DNA of 64,000 bases, taken from contig JANYKW010000099.1 of assembly GCA_025358025.1 (NCBI GenBank), positions 248,001 to 312,000 of the forward strand. The letters are read 5' to 3'. A model generated the notes under the pieces. It was not told the DNA's origin and made no database searches. It saw only the letters and a list, made by a program, of their open reading frames with translations. The position numbers and the translations under genes were made by a program. This DNA is from Bacteroidia bacterium. Its GTDB lineage: Bacteria; Bacteroidota; Bacteroidia; Bacteroidales; Prolixibacteraceae. Numbering within the stretch: the stretch's first letter is position 1; each line of letters begins with the position of its first letter. This document shows, piece by piece, positions 43,180 through 52,827 of this stretch.

Positions 43180-44745
43180 ATGACTGGAGCGAAAGTGAAG
43201 ACTTTGCGTGATTCAACTGCAATGCGTTGGTTTGTACTTATTTTGATCTCGGGATTGACATTTTCTACCTACTGGTTTCAGGACTTTATGTCCGGACTGA
43301 AAGGTATCATGGAATCGGAAATGGGTTTCTCAAGTGAGGAGTTTGGCCGGATAATCGGCCTGACAACCATCGCCAACATGTTCGGAATGATTCTTGTCGG
43401 GGGTGTAATTCTCGATAAATGGGGAATTCGGCTCACCGGTTATGTTTTTGGTATTTTAGCAACCATAGGTGCAGCTACAACTGCTTTGGCTGCTGCCGGA
43501 TTCTTCGGACATGACAAAGGTACCATTCTTACCATGATGATTGTAGGAAGAATCATGTTTGGCTCCGGACTGGAGATCTTGTGTGTACTGGCTACCCGAA
43601 CCATCGTAAAATGGTTTAAAGGGTTTGAAATGGCACTCGCCATGGCAATCAACATCGGATTCGGCCGATTAGGTACTGCCTTAGGGATGGCTTCCTCCCT
43701 GGACATTGGAGGCGGCCGTTTTTCTCCTGCTGTTACCTTTGCAGCAACACTCATAGCCTTATCTTTCCTGATGTTCGTTATCTATACATTCTTTGACACC
43801 AGGATTGACAAGCAAAATAAAGATGCACTCATACCTGGAGTAGTGGTTCCGGAAGAAGAGTTTCATTTCTCAGATTTTGTGAAGCTGATAACTGATAAGT
43901 CATTTATATACATCACCTTGCTTTGCGTGACTTTTTATGCTGCAGTCTTTCCTTTCATCCAGTATGCACCTGATATGCTGATAAATAAGTTTGGATTTAC
44001 CTCCAAATTACCTCCGGAAGGTTCCGTGATGATTTTTGGAAGTGAGGCACTGGGAATTGTTGCAGTGTACCTGATCCTGTTTGTTTTTGCACTCGCATTT
44101 TCCATCGTTCCGTCACGAATCAATAATTTGACATATCGAAGGTTGTTTACCTTTTCGCTGGTGAGCATCTTTGCTGTAATTGTATTTAATTTCTGGGGTA
44201 TTCTGCAGATATGGCTTCACAATGGTTCAAAAACTGCTTCGCTGATTCCGTTGGGCACCATTATTTTTACCCCAATTTTCGGAAATTTCGTTGACAGAAA
44301 AGGAAAAGCTGCCTCTCTGATGATGTTGGGTTCAGTGTTGCTGATCTTTGCCCACCTCTCCCTTTCCCTGTCAAACAGCGTAACATTGGGTTATCTGGCA
44401 CTGGTAAGTCTTGGTATTGCTTTTGCGCTGGTACCTGCAGCAATGTGGCCTTCGGTAGCAAAAATAGTTCCTGAAAATCGTCTGGGGACTGCTTATGCAA
44501 CGATGTTTACAGTTCAGAATTGGGGTCTTGGTACCTTTTTCTGGGGTATAGGTGCTGTGCTGGATCTTGTTAATCACGATAATCTCCCGGCAATAAGGGA
44601 AGGTAAAATGACTTACGACTACACCATTCCAATCATGATGCTGGTTGTTTGCGGTATTATTTCAATTTTTCTGGCTGCATTGCTTAAAAAGGCAGATGCT
44701 AAACAAGCCTATGGTTTGGAGTTTCCCTCCGGAGCAAAAAAATAA
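43180..44745 (+). CDS. MFS transporter, MFSD1-like (probable dipeptide carrier)
   Basis: 521 residues, 12 transmembrane helices. The first loop shows the MFS A-motif GGVILDKWGIRL, and the second half repeats it as FGNFVDRKGKAA. The opening MRWFVLILISGLTFSTYWFQDFMSGL and GRIMFGSGLEILCVLATRTIVKWFKG resemble the MFSD1 group, whose animal member carries dipeptides. pepD follows after 18 bp in the same direction, which supports import of dipeptides followed by cytoplasmic cleavage. A nitrate/nitrite or sugar role is less likely from this context. The substrate remains an inference. Confidence 0.85.
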   Translation: MTGAKVKTLRDSTAMRWFVLILISGLTFSTYWFQDFMSGLKGIMESEMGFSSEEFGRIIGLTTIANMFGMILVGGVILDKWGIRLTGYVFGILATIGAATTALAAAGFFGHDKGTILTMMIVGRIMFGSGLEILCVLATRTIVKWFKGFEMALAMAINIGFGRLGTALGMASSLDIGGGRFSPAVTFAATLIALSFLMFVIYTFFDTRIDKQNKDALIPGVVVPEEEFHFSDFVKLITDKSFIYITLLCVTFYAAVFPFIQYAPDMLINKFGFTSKLPPEGSVMIFGSEALGIVAVYLILFVFALAFSIVPSRINNLTYRRLFTFSLVSIFAVIVFNFWGILQIWLHNGSKTASLIPLGTIIFTPIFGNFVDRKGKAASLMMLGSVLLIFAHLSLSLSNSVTLGYLALVSLGIAFALVPAAMWPSVAKIVPENRLGTAYATMFTVQNWGLGTFFWGIGAVLDLVNHDNLPAIREGKMTYDYTIPIMMLVVCGIISIFLAALLKKADAKQAYGLEFPSGAKK

Positions 44746-44763
44746 TTAATTAAATTTTTAAAC

Positions 44764-46224
44764 ATGTCTCAAGAAATTATCAACCTCGAACCCAAAGCAG
44801 TTTGGGAGAATTTTTATAAACTGACACAGATTCCCCGTCCATCCAAACATGAAGAGAAGATCCAGGATTTCATGATGAAATTTGGAAAGTCACTCGGGTT
44901 GGAAACAGAAAAAGATGCTGTTGGAAATGTGATTATACGCAAACCTGCCACGCCGGGAATGGAGAACCGGAAAGGGATCATCATGCAGGGGCATCTGGAC
45001 ATGGTGCCTCAAAAAAATAACGATACAAAACACGATTTTGAAAAGGATCCGATCGATGCATGGATTGATGGTGATTGGGTAAAGGCCCGCGGTACGACCC
45101 TGGGTGCCGATAATGGCATGGGAGTTGCTGCTGCGATGTCCGTTCTGGCTTCCACAACCCTTGTCCACGGACCGGTAGAGGCACTTTTTACCTGCGATGA
45201 AGAGACAGGAATGACCGGTGCGAATGGTCTGCAAGGCGGTTGGCTGAAAGGTGATATTTTGTTGAACATGGACTCCGAAGATGAAGGCGAACTTTACGTG
45301 GGTTGTGCGGGCGGCGTAAATGGCAACATCGAATTTGAATACGACGAAATGATTGTTCCGAAAGGATATTCTCCTTTTAAAATAACTGTTAAAGGATTGA
45401 AAGGAGGCCATTCAGGACTTGACATCAATATGGGCCGCGGAAATGCCAATAAGCTACTTGTGCGTTTTCTGAAATTTGCTACACGTGAGATGGATGTCCG
45501 TCTGGCTGAAATTAACGGTGGAGGTATGCGAAATGCGATACCGCGTGAAGCATATGCTGTCGTAGTTGTGCCCAACGATTTTGTAGATGAATTTCTCGCT
45601 GCAGTTGCAAAATATGAAGCTGTCTATATGGCTGAACTGAAAGGCACAGAGCCAAACCTGAGCTTCCTGGCCGAAGGGACGCAAAAACCAAAATCATTGA
45701 TTGATGAGCGTGTTCAGGACGACTTAATTGATTCTGTTTATGCTTGTCCAAATGGCACCATCCGACTGAGTGACAGTATGCCCGGGCTGGTAGAGACATC
45801 AACCAATCTTGCTACCGTGAAATCTGAAAATGGGGTTATCTCCGTGAAATGTCTGTTGAGAAGTTCGGTAGATTCTGCAAAGGATGATCTGTGTGAGCAG
45901 GTCGAAAGTGTTTTCTCACTGGCAGGAGGCATGGTAAGGTTTGACGGTGGTTATCCGGGCTGGAAACCCAACATGGATTCTGCCATCCTCAAACAAATGA
46001 AACAGATCTATGAGCAAAAATTTGGCAGAGTCCCGGAAGTAAAGGCGATACATGCCGGTCTGGAGTGTGGAATTTTGGGTGGCAATTATCCGCATTGGGA
46101 TATGATTTCCTTTGGACCGACGATGCGTTTTCCCCATTCACCAGACGAGAAAATAAATATCCCTACTGTACAGAAATTTTGGGACTTTCTGGTTGAAACA
46201 TTGAAAAACGCTCCATCAAAATAA
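44764..46224 (+). CDS. pepD: Beta-Ala-Xaa/aminoacyl-histidine dipeptidase (PepD, M20)
   Basis: Cytoplasmic zinc dipeptidase of broad specificity. 486 residues, as expected for PepD. Metal and catalytic motifs: GHLDMVPQKN (His, Asp), LGADNGMGVAAAMSVL (bridging Asp), CDEETGMTGANGLQG (Glu-Glu), NMDSEDEGELYVGCAGGVNG and KAIHAGLECGIL with the His/Glu. The lid domain (about 190-390) includes GGHSGLDINMGRGNANKLL. The MFS transporter gene ends 18 bp upstream. A terminator follows. Confidence 0.97.
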   Translation: MSQEIINLEPKAVWENFYKLTQIPRPSKHEEKIQDFMMKFGKSLGLETEKDAVGNVIIRKPATPGMENRKGIIMQGHLDMVPQKNNDTKHDFEKDPIDAWIDGDWVKARGTTLGADNGMGVAAAMSVLASTTLVHGPVEALFTCDEETGMTGANGLQGGWLKGDILLNMDSEDEGELYVGCAGGVNGNIEFEYDEMIVPKGYSPFKITVKGLKGGHSGLDINMGRGNANKLLVRFLKFATREMDVRLAEINGGGMRNAIPREAYAVVVVPNDFVDEFLAAVAKYEAVYMAELKGTEPNLSFLAEGTQKPKSLIDERVQDDLIDSVYACPNGTIRLSDSMPGLVETSTNLATVKSENGVISVKCLLRSSVDSAKDDLCEQVESVFSLAGGMVRFDGGYPGWKPNMDSAILKQMKQIYEQKFGRVPEVKAIHAGLECGILGGNYPHWDMISFGPTMRFPHSPDEKINIPTVQKFWDFLVETLKNAPSK

Positions 46225-46244
46225 GATAGCCTGGCTGTTTTTAA

Positions 46245-46283
46245 GGATCCAGGTTTCGCGCGATGCGGAACCGGGATTTTTTT
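46245..46283 (+). terminator. Rho-independent terminator after pepD
   Basis: GGTTTCGC (46252-46259), loop GCGAT, GCGGAACC (46265-46272), with one G-U pair; an outer GGATCC/GGGATT-type extension adds pairs and a T7 run follows. It separates the MFS-pepD operon from the regulator of the glucan locus. Confidence 0.75.
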
Positions 46284-46378
46284 CGGATTTAAAGACTAAA
46301 TTTGAGGTACTTATTGTTCGTTGATCACTCCTGCGACTGGTATATCGACGGATAAGGAATCTTTTAAAGGAACGGAAA

Positions 46379-49297
46379 ATGGTCAGGATATTACAAATCC
46401 TTCTATTACTTGCAATGCTCGCGCCTCAATCGGTTTTTGCCGAGATTAAGAAAATCGGCACACCGTTTATCAGAAATTTTCCTAAAAGGGAATACAAGGC
46501 CGGTACACAGAACTGGGATATCACACAGGATAAACTCGGTTTTATCTATATGGCCAATAACGAAGGATTACTGGTATATGACGGAAATCAGTGGCAACTA
46601 TACAAAATGCCCAATTCATCGATTGTAAGGGCGTTGTTCGTGGACAAAAGCGGGGTAATTTATGTTGGTGCATACAATGAGCTGGGAAAGATGGTTACTC
46701 AGCCCAACGGTAAACTGGTTTATCAGTCGTTGAAGAAATATATACCTGCAGAATATCAGAATTTTGATGATATATGGAGTGTGTTTTCGTATGAAAATAA
46801 AATAATATTTCAGTCATATAACTGTGCATTTATCTGTTCAAATGACTCCAATATTTCAATTTTGAAGGCGCCTGTGCGGTTTCACCATGCTTTTAAAGCG
46901 AATAACCGTGTTTTTTTCAATGATATAGCAGCAGGCCTTCTTGAATATGATGGAAGGAAATTGTCTCTGATGCCCGGATGCGAACGGTTAAAAGGCCTCC
47001 AGATCTGGTCAGTGATCTCCTATTTTGGTACAGATGATTTGATGATCGGCACTTTAAATGACGGAATGTTTCATTATGACGGGCAAAAACTGGAAGAATG
47101 GGGTGGACCGGTTAATGAGTTTCTAAAGAAGAATCAGGTGTTTTGCGCTACCTCCATCATGGACCAGTATTATGTAATCGGCACCATACAGAATGGAGTC
47201 GTCATAGCAGACAGGAATGGGAATATTATTCAGCATTTTTCCAGGAAAAATGGATTGCAGAACAGCACCATATTAAGTGTTTTTAAAGACAGGTCTGATA
47301 ACTTGTGGCTTGGGCTTGATAATGGGATAGATTACGTGAATATCAATTCGCCCATCACCTTCCTACAAAATCCGGAAGGTCTGGGAGCCGGATATGTGGC
47401 CCTGGTAAACGGGAAGAAATTGTACCTGGGAACCAACCAGGGACTCTTTGTAACAGACTGGCAGGGGCAAGGGCAGTTTGGTAATTTCACCCTGATTCCC
47501 GGAACACTTGGCCAGGTTTGGTCTTTGGAGATGCACGAAGGTGTTTTGATTTGTGGTCATAACAACGGAACTTTTGAAATCGAAAATGAAAAGGCGATTA
47601 TTATTGATAAAACTCCGGGTGGCTGGAAATACATCCAGCTAAAAAGAGATCCCGGATTTCTGATAGGCGGCACATACAATGGATTGATTCTGTTTAAAAA
47701 AGTGGGCAATCATTGGCGTTTTGTCAAGCACGTCAAGGGATTTGATGAATCATTCAGGATTTTTGAAGAAGATGAAAATGGAGATTTATGGATGAGCCAT
47801 GGTTTCAAGGGAATTTTTAAAATTAGTCTGAACAATGAACTCGATTCAGTATTTTCATACAAATTCTACACATCAAAGAACGGATTGCCAACCGATTACA
47901 ATCTCAATGTTTATAAAATTAAGAACAAAATCATTTTCACCTCGAGAGCCGGTGTTTACGAATATAACGCCCGGGATGATCGTTTTGTAAAATCCGGATT
48001 CTTCACTCAGTTGCTGCAACCTGTTACCGATATCTCCTATTTAAAAGAGGATAAGAAGGGTAATATCTGGTACATAGCCTGGTTTAATTCCGTGAATGGA
48101 GCCGGACTGTTTAAAATAAAGGAAGATCTCAGATACCAGCATATTTCAGCTCCTTTCGCGATTCTGGCCGGAAAGTTTATCAGCGGATTTGAATCCGTAT
48201 ATGAATACACTGATACAGACTATTTTATTGGCACAGAAAATGGTTTTGCCCATTACAATCCAAAAATTGAGACCAATCTCAACCCTGAATTCTCCGCGTA
48301 CATCACCAAAGCTACAGCGCTTCATTTGGACAGTACATTCTATTTCGGCAACCATTATGCATACCGGTCGGGCGACCAGAAAAGAAACTACTCCTTTCCA
48401 TACAAAGGCAATGCATTCAGATTTATATACACTTCACCTACCTATGACAATCCCGGTAACATTGAATATAGCTATAAACTGTCCGGTTTTGCGGAGAACT
48501 GGTCTGAATGGAGTAATTCCTTTACAAACGAATATACAAATCTGCCTCACGGAGATTTTGTTTTCATGGTCAAGGCAAGAAACCAGCTGGGTGTTGAGAG
48601 TCGCCTGACAGATCAGATAGCGTTCAGCGTGCTTCCACCATGGTATAAAACTTCATTAGCCTATCTTGTTTACCTGATCTTGTCACTCTTTTTCATTATT
48701 CTGATAGTTTGGCTCATCTATCTGAGAATTGAAGTTTCAAAAAGGAAAGACAGGCTGAAACACCTGCAGGCTTACCGGCAGAAAGAACAGGAATATTTGA
48801 GAAATGCCCTGATTGATGAAAAGAAGATTATCAATCTGAAAAATGAGAAACTAAGGGCTGAAATGATACACAGGGATAAGGAATTGGCCAATCAAACGAT
48901 GGATCTTATCCGGAAAAATCAATTCTTGCAGAACATTAAAGAGGAGTTGTTAAAACTAAAGAGACCCAATAATGATTTTGTATTGAACGATAAGATCATA
49001 TCGCTGATTGCCAAAATCGATAAGGATCTGGATCACAACAGGCAATGGGAGGTATTCGAGTCAGCCTTCGATGAAGTACATGAAGATTTTTTAAACAGAA
49101 TTAAAAACACGTATCCAAATCTTACCCCAAAAGAGCTTCGCCTGTGTGCCTATCTGCGCCTCAATATATCCTCCAAGGAGATCGCGCCGCTGATGAATAT
49201 ATCTGTCAGGGGAGTTGAGATTTGCCGGTACAGAGTCCGGAAAAAATTGGATATTGACAGGGAAACAAATATGACCTCCTTTATCATTAATTTTTAG
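46379..49297 (+). CDS. Membrane one-component sensor/regulator: beta-propeller, Y_Y_Y, TM, coiled coil, HTH
   Basis: 972 residues, likely the activator of the adjoining glucan locus. Signal peptide about 1-21; periplasmic two-component-regulator-type propeller repeats about 30-650 (for example FIYMANNEGLLVYDGNQW, NLWLGLDNGIDYVN, GDLWMSHGFKGIFKI). Y_Y_Y domain about 680-750 (NIEYSYKLSGFAENWSEW, NLPHGDFVFMVKARN). Transmembrane helix about 757-784, then a charged coiled coil to about 880. The C-terminal HTH of LuxR/NarL type covers about 910-972 (LTPKELRLCAYLRLNISSKEIA, ISVRGVEICRYRVRKKL). There is no histidine-kinase or receiver domain, so this is not a hybrid two-component system: binding outside must be passed directly to the DNA-binding domain. 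Confidence 0.88.
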   Translation: MVRILQILLLLAMLAPQSVFAEIKKIGTPFIRNFPKREYKAGTQNWDITQDKLGFIYMANNEGLLVYDGNQWQLYKMPNSSIVRALFVDKSGVIYVGAYNELGKMVTQPNGKLVYQSLKKYIPAEYQNFDDIWSVFSYENKIIFQSYNCAFICSNDSNISILKAPVRFHHAFKANNRVFFNDIAAGLLEYDGRKLSLMPGCERLKGLQIWSVISYFGTDDLMIGTLNDGMFHYDGQKLEEWGGPVNEFLKKNQVFCATSIMDQYYVIGTIQNGVVIADRNGNIIQHFSRKNGLQNSTILSVFKDRSDNLWLGLDNGIDYVNINSPITFLQNPEGLGAGYVALVNGKKLYLGTNQGLFVTDWQGQGQFGNFTLIPGTLGQVWSLEMHEGVLICGHNNGTFEIENEKAIIIDKTPGGWKYIQLKRDPGFLIGGTYNGLILFKKVGNHWRFVKHVKGFDESFRIFEEDENGDLWMSHGFKGIFKISLNNELDSVFSYKFYTSKNGLPTDYNLNVYKIKNKIIFTSRAGVYEYNARDDRFVKSGFFTQLLQPVTDISYLKEDKKGNIWYIAWFNSVNGAGLFKIKEDLRYQHISAPFAILAGKFISGFESVYEYTDTDYFIGTENGFAHYNPKIETNLNPEFSAYITKATALHLDSTFYFGNHYAYRSGDQKRNYSFPYKGNAFRFIYTSPTYDNPGNIEYSYKLSGFAENWSEWSNSFTNEYTNLPHGDFVFMVKARNQLGVESRLTDQIAFSVLPPWYKTSLAYLVYLILSLFFIILIVWLIYLRIEVSKRKDRLKHLQAYRQKEQEYLRNALIDEKKIINLKNEKLRAEMIHRDKELANQTMDLIRKNQFLQNIKEELLKLKRPNNDFVLNDKIISLIAKIDKDLDHNRQWEVFESAFDEVHEDFLNRIKNTYPNLTPKELRLCAYLRLNISSKEIAPLMNISVRGVEICRYRVRKKLDIDRETNMTSFIINF

Positions 49298-49718
49298 CTT
49301 CCTGCGCTGTGCATGTTTTTTTTTACCTGAACTAAAATGATATAACCTTTCAGCGAACCGTCCATCCGACAGTTTAAATGGCACAACAGATCTTCAATTT
49401 CCATGATTGATCATTGCAGACTATCCGGATTTCCAGGAGCAAAATCATCCACTGATGAAATACAATTTCTTAACATTGGATGATTTGATGTATTGAATAT
49501 TTTCACAAAATATTTATTAAACGTCATATAATAAGGATTATAATATTTATTATGATGTATTAATGATGTAATAGTATTAAATTGATGTTGTATTTTTGAT
49601 GTAGTGAAATATTGTTTGTTGATATTAATAAATGTTAAAATTGCAGCCAGAAAAGAATGTCGGAAATTATGTTTCCGGACTAATTTGGTTAAATAAATAC
49701 TAACATTTATTAAAATTT
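49298..49718. promoter_or_regulatory. Control region of the glucan locus
   Basis: 421 bp with no gene. The last 240 bp are very AT-rich. Five copies of TGATGTA or TGATGTT occur at 49486, 49553, 49564, 49583 and 49597; four are within 51 bp, spaced 11, 19 and 14 bp. TATTTTTG at 49591-49598 fits a -7 element and overlaps the last copy, giving a leader of about 115 bp before SusC. No -33 TTG at standard spacing, which fits activator-dependent transcription. Confidence 0.55.
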
Positions 49719-52700
49719 ATGAAACAAACGATTTTTGCTCTTTTGTTTTTGTTAAGTTCTTTTGCACTCTGTGCACAGGAGCTTTTAGTAAAGGGAGTTG
49801 TTACATCGGCCGACGATGGACAACCAATTCCGGGAGCGACTGTGGTCGTTAAAAGTAAAGCCACCGGAATTATAACTGATATGGATGGTGCCTACACATT
49901 GAAAGTCCCGGGGAATGCTACCCTTGTATTTTCCTTTGTTGGCATGAAAAGCCAGGAGATTGCAGTCAACGGCAAGACGACCATAAATGTTGCACTGGCT
50001 TCATCAACAGAGGAAATCGATGAGGTTGTTGTGGTAGGTTATGGAACGCAAAAGAAAAGTCTTGTAACAGGGGCCATTTCAAAAGTGAGCGGTGAGGAGT
50101 TAAAGAAAACCTCCGATATGCGTGTCACTTCCGCCATGCAGGGTAAATCCGCTGGTGTTATCATTAAAAATAATTCCGGACAGCCGGGCGACCAGGTCTC
50201 TGTTCGTGTACGTGGTACAGGTACGAATGGTGATGCCGAGCCTCTTTATATCATCGATGGTTTACCAATGAGTGGTGCAGGAACCGACTTTTTGAACTCG
50301 AATGATGTCGCATCCATTGAAGTTTTGAAAGATGCAGCTTCCTGCGCGATTTATGGTGCACGCGGTGCCAATGGCGTTGTTCTGATTACAACCAAATCAG
50401 GCAAGAAAAACAGTAAGCTGGTTTTAACATATGACGGCTACTACGGCGTTCAGAATCCATGGAAAAAATTGCCTTTGCTGAATAGTGAAGAATATATCAT
50501 GCTCACCAACGAAGCTGCCATGAACGGTGGACTTCCTCCAAAATTCTCTGCTACTGATATCGCCGGTTTTGAGGCAAATACAGACTGGCAGGATGAGGTT
50601 TTCAACTACAATGCTCCCAAACAAAGTCATGCGATATCTTTCAACGGTGGAAGCGACAAACTGGAATATTCATCTTCATTGAACTATTTCAGTCAGGACG
50701 GTATTGTTGCTCCCGGTAAATCAAGTTTTGAAAAATTCGGTTATCGCCTGAATACAGCCGCGAATTTCGGCTTTTTGAAGGTAGGTGGCAATGTTAACCT
50801 TGCCAGCATTACCAGCAAGGGTGTAGATACCAACAACCATTTTAGCGGACCTTTGGCCCAGGCGACCAATATGCCTCCGATCGTTCCGGTAAAATTCTCT
50901 GACGGAACATGGGCAACACCTGAAAGTTATGGTCTTGGTCTGCAAGAAATTACCAATCCTGTTGCACAGCTAAGCTACCTCAATTCACGAACCAAAACCA
51001 ACAAGCTGGTTGGTAATCTGTTTGCTGAACTTGATTTTGAGAAATTGTACCCCTCCTTGAAAGGATTGAAATTCAAATCCTCTTTCGGAGGAGAATATGC
51101 CATTGTCCAGAATGACAACTATACACCTTTGTACCATCTTGATGCGATGCACTTTACAACAGTAGATAAATCAGCCAAGAGTTACAATGTCTATACAACC
51201 TGGAACTTTGAAAATGTGCTGACATACGACAGGACTGTCGACGTTCATCATTTCACAGCATTGCTGGGTACAACCGCCCTGAAAAATACCTGGGAGAGTC
51301 TGTGGGGTGAGAAAGCGGACAATATCTTCGATGATTTTGAGCATTCCTATATTGACAACGCCAAAGATCCGACCAGCGCAAATGCCAGTGGTGGTTATTC
51401 CGAGCATACAGTCGCTTCAATTTTTGGTCGTCTGAACTATGACCTGATGGACAAATATATGTTTTCAGGGATTGTCCGCCGTGACGGTTCCTCACGTTTC
51501 GGATCAGAAAATAAATATGGTATATTCCCTTCCTTGTCAGGAGGTTGGATTATTTCTAAGGAAGGATTTATGAGTAACTCCAAAAATTGGATTGATCAGT
51601 TGAAACTGAGAGCCAGCTGGGGACAAAACGGTAACGAGAATATTGGTGATTTCGGATATACCTCGATCATTGGTACAGGAGCCATCTATTATTTTGGTGA
51701 TCTGAAAACACAGTACAATGGAGCATCTCCAACAAAAATTGCCAATCCTTCCCTGAAATGGGAGACTTCAGAGCAGACCAACTTCGGATTTGACCTTACA
51801 ACCATGAACAGCAGCGTGAGAGTCTCTCTGGATTATTACATCAAAACTACAAAAGACTGGTTGGTTACCGCACCCGTGCCGCTTCTGGTTGGAAACTCCG
51901 CCCCGACAATCAACGGAGGATCTGTCAGAAACTCAGGATTTGAGTTCGAAGTCAGTTATAAAAAACAGCTTGGAAAACTCTATTTTGATGCCATGGTGAA
52001 TGGCGCGGTCAATAAGAATGAGGTTCTTGATATTCAGAATGCTGAGAAACGCCTTCAGGGCGGAGACGGCGGTTTCGGACAAAGTGGTGTTTTATATGCT
52101 TCAGTCGGAACTCCTATGGGCGTGTTCTACGGTGTAAAAACCAACGGTATTTTCCAGACAAAAGAGGAGATTGACAATTATCTGTTCACAGATTCAAAAG
52201 GCGCGACCAAAAAGATCCAGCCACTGGCAAAGCCGGGTGATATCAAATTCGTTGACCTCAATGGTGATGGTCAGATCACAGATGGTGACCGTACAGAAAT
52301 TGGTAATCCTTACCCGGCATTTACCGGAGGTCTTACCATTAATTTGGAATACAATCGTTTTGATTTTAATATGTTCTGGTACGCTTCCCTGGGACAGGAT
52401 GTTTACGATGCAACAAGACGTTACGACATGAATGGTACCAACTACCGTGCCGACTGGCTGAACCGCTGGACCGGTCCCGGTACATCCAATTCTTTCCCGC
52501 GTGTGACATTTGTCGATGACAACAGAAATATGAGACAAGTGAGTGATTTCTTTGTCCACGATGGTAGTTACCTCAGACTTCGCAACTTAACTTTGGGTTA
52601 TACATTACCGAAACAGGTTACTGATCATGTGAAGATGAGCAAGCTGAGATTGTTCGCATCCGCTGAAAACCTGGTAACTATTACCAATTATGCGGGTTTT

Positions 52701-52799
52701 GACCCGGAGATTGGTGGAAGCGTATTCTCAAATGGTATCGATCACGGTATTTATCCTCAGGCACGTACTATACTGTTTGGTGTAAATGTTACTTTCTAA
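49719..52799 (+). CDS. SusC-family TonB-dependent receptor of the glucan locus
   Basis: 1026 residues. Signal peptide 1-19 (…FALCA-Q), CarboxypepD_reg domain about 23-95 (ELLVKGVVTSADDGQPIPGATV), DEVVVVGYGTQKKSLVTGAISKV (101-123) as TonB box/plug junction, plug with AEPLYIIDG and DVASIEVLKDAASCAIYGARGANGV, and barrel to the end ILFGVNVTF. Imports oligosaccharides released and held by its SusD and surface lipoproteins. It starts the operon with the SusD gene 28 bp later. An intact copy with a canonical short signal peptide, unlike the long one of the SusC at 18.3 kb. Confidence 0.95.
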   Translation: MKQTIFALLFLLSSFALCAQELLVKGVVTSADDGQPIPGATVVVKSKATGIITDMDGAYTLKVPGNATLVFSFVGMKSQEIAVNGKTTINVALASSTEEIDEVVVVGYGTQKKSLVTGAISKVSGEELKKTSDMRVTSAMQGKSAGVIIKNNSGQPGDQVSVRVRGTGTNGDAEPLYIIDGLPMSGAGTDFLNSNDVASIEVLKDAASCAIYGARGANGVVLITTKSGKKNSKLVLTYDGYYGVQNPWKKLPLLNSEEYIMLTNEAAMNGGLPPKFSATDIAGFEANTDWQDEVFNYNAPKQSHAISFNGGSDKLEYSSSLNYFSQDGIVAPGKSSFEKFGYRLNTAANFGFLKVGGNVNLASITSKGVDTNNHFSGPLAQATNMPPIVPVKFSDGTWATPESYGLGLQEITNPVAQLSYLNSRTKTNKLVGNLFAELDFEKLYPSLKGLKFKSSFGGEYAIVQNDNYTPLYHLDAMHFTTVDKSAKSYNVYTTWNFENVLTYDRTVDVHHFTALLGTTALKNTWESLWGEKADNIFDDFEHSYIDNAKDPTSANASGGYSEHTVASIFGRLNYDLMDKYMFSGIVRRDGSSRFGSENKYGIFPSLSGGWIISKEGFMSNSKNWIDQLKLRASWGQNGNENIGDFGYTSIIGTGAIYYFGDLKTQYNGASPTKIANPSLKWETSEQTNFGFDLTTMNSSVRVSLDYYIKTTKDWLVTAPVPLLVGNSAPTINGGSVRNSGFEFEVSYKKQLGKLYFDAMVNGAVNKNEVLDIQNAEKRLQGGDGGFGQSGVLYASVGTPMGVFYGVKTNGIFQTKEEIDNYLFTDSKGATKKIQPLAKPGDIKFVDLNGDGQITDGDRTEIGNPYPAFTGGLTINLEYNRFDFNMFWYASLGQDVYDATRRYDMNGTNYRADWLNRWTGPGTSNSFPRVTFVDDNRNMRQVSDFFVHDGSYLRLRNLTLGYTLPKQVTDHVKMSKLRLFASAENLVTITNYAGFDPEIGGSVFSNGIDHGIYPQARTILFGVNVTF

Positions 52800-52827
52800 T
52801 TAAAGCCAAATGATAAAATTTATACAA

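Noticed and set aside
43180-44745. NarK-type nitrate transporter
   Set aside because: General MFS similarity only; no nitrate-signature residues seen and the partner gene is a dipeptidase.
46379-49297. Hybrid two-component system (HTCS) regulator
   Set aside because: The sensor half fits, but there is no histidine kinase or receiver domain between the membrane helix and the HTH.
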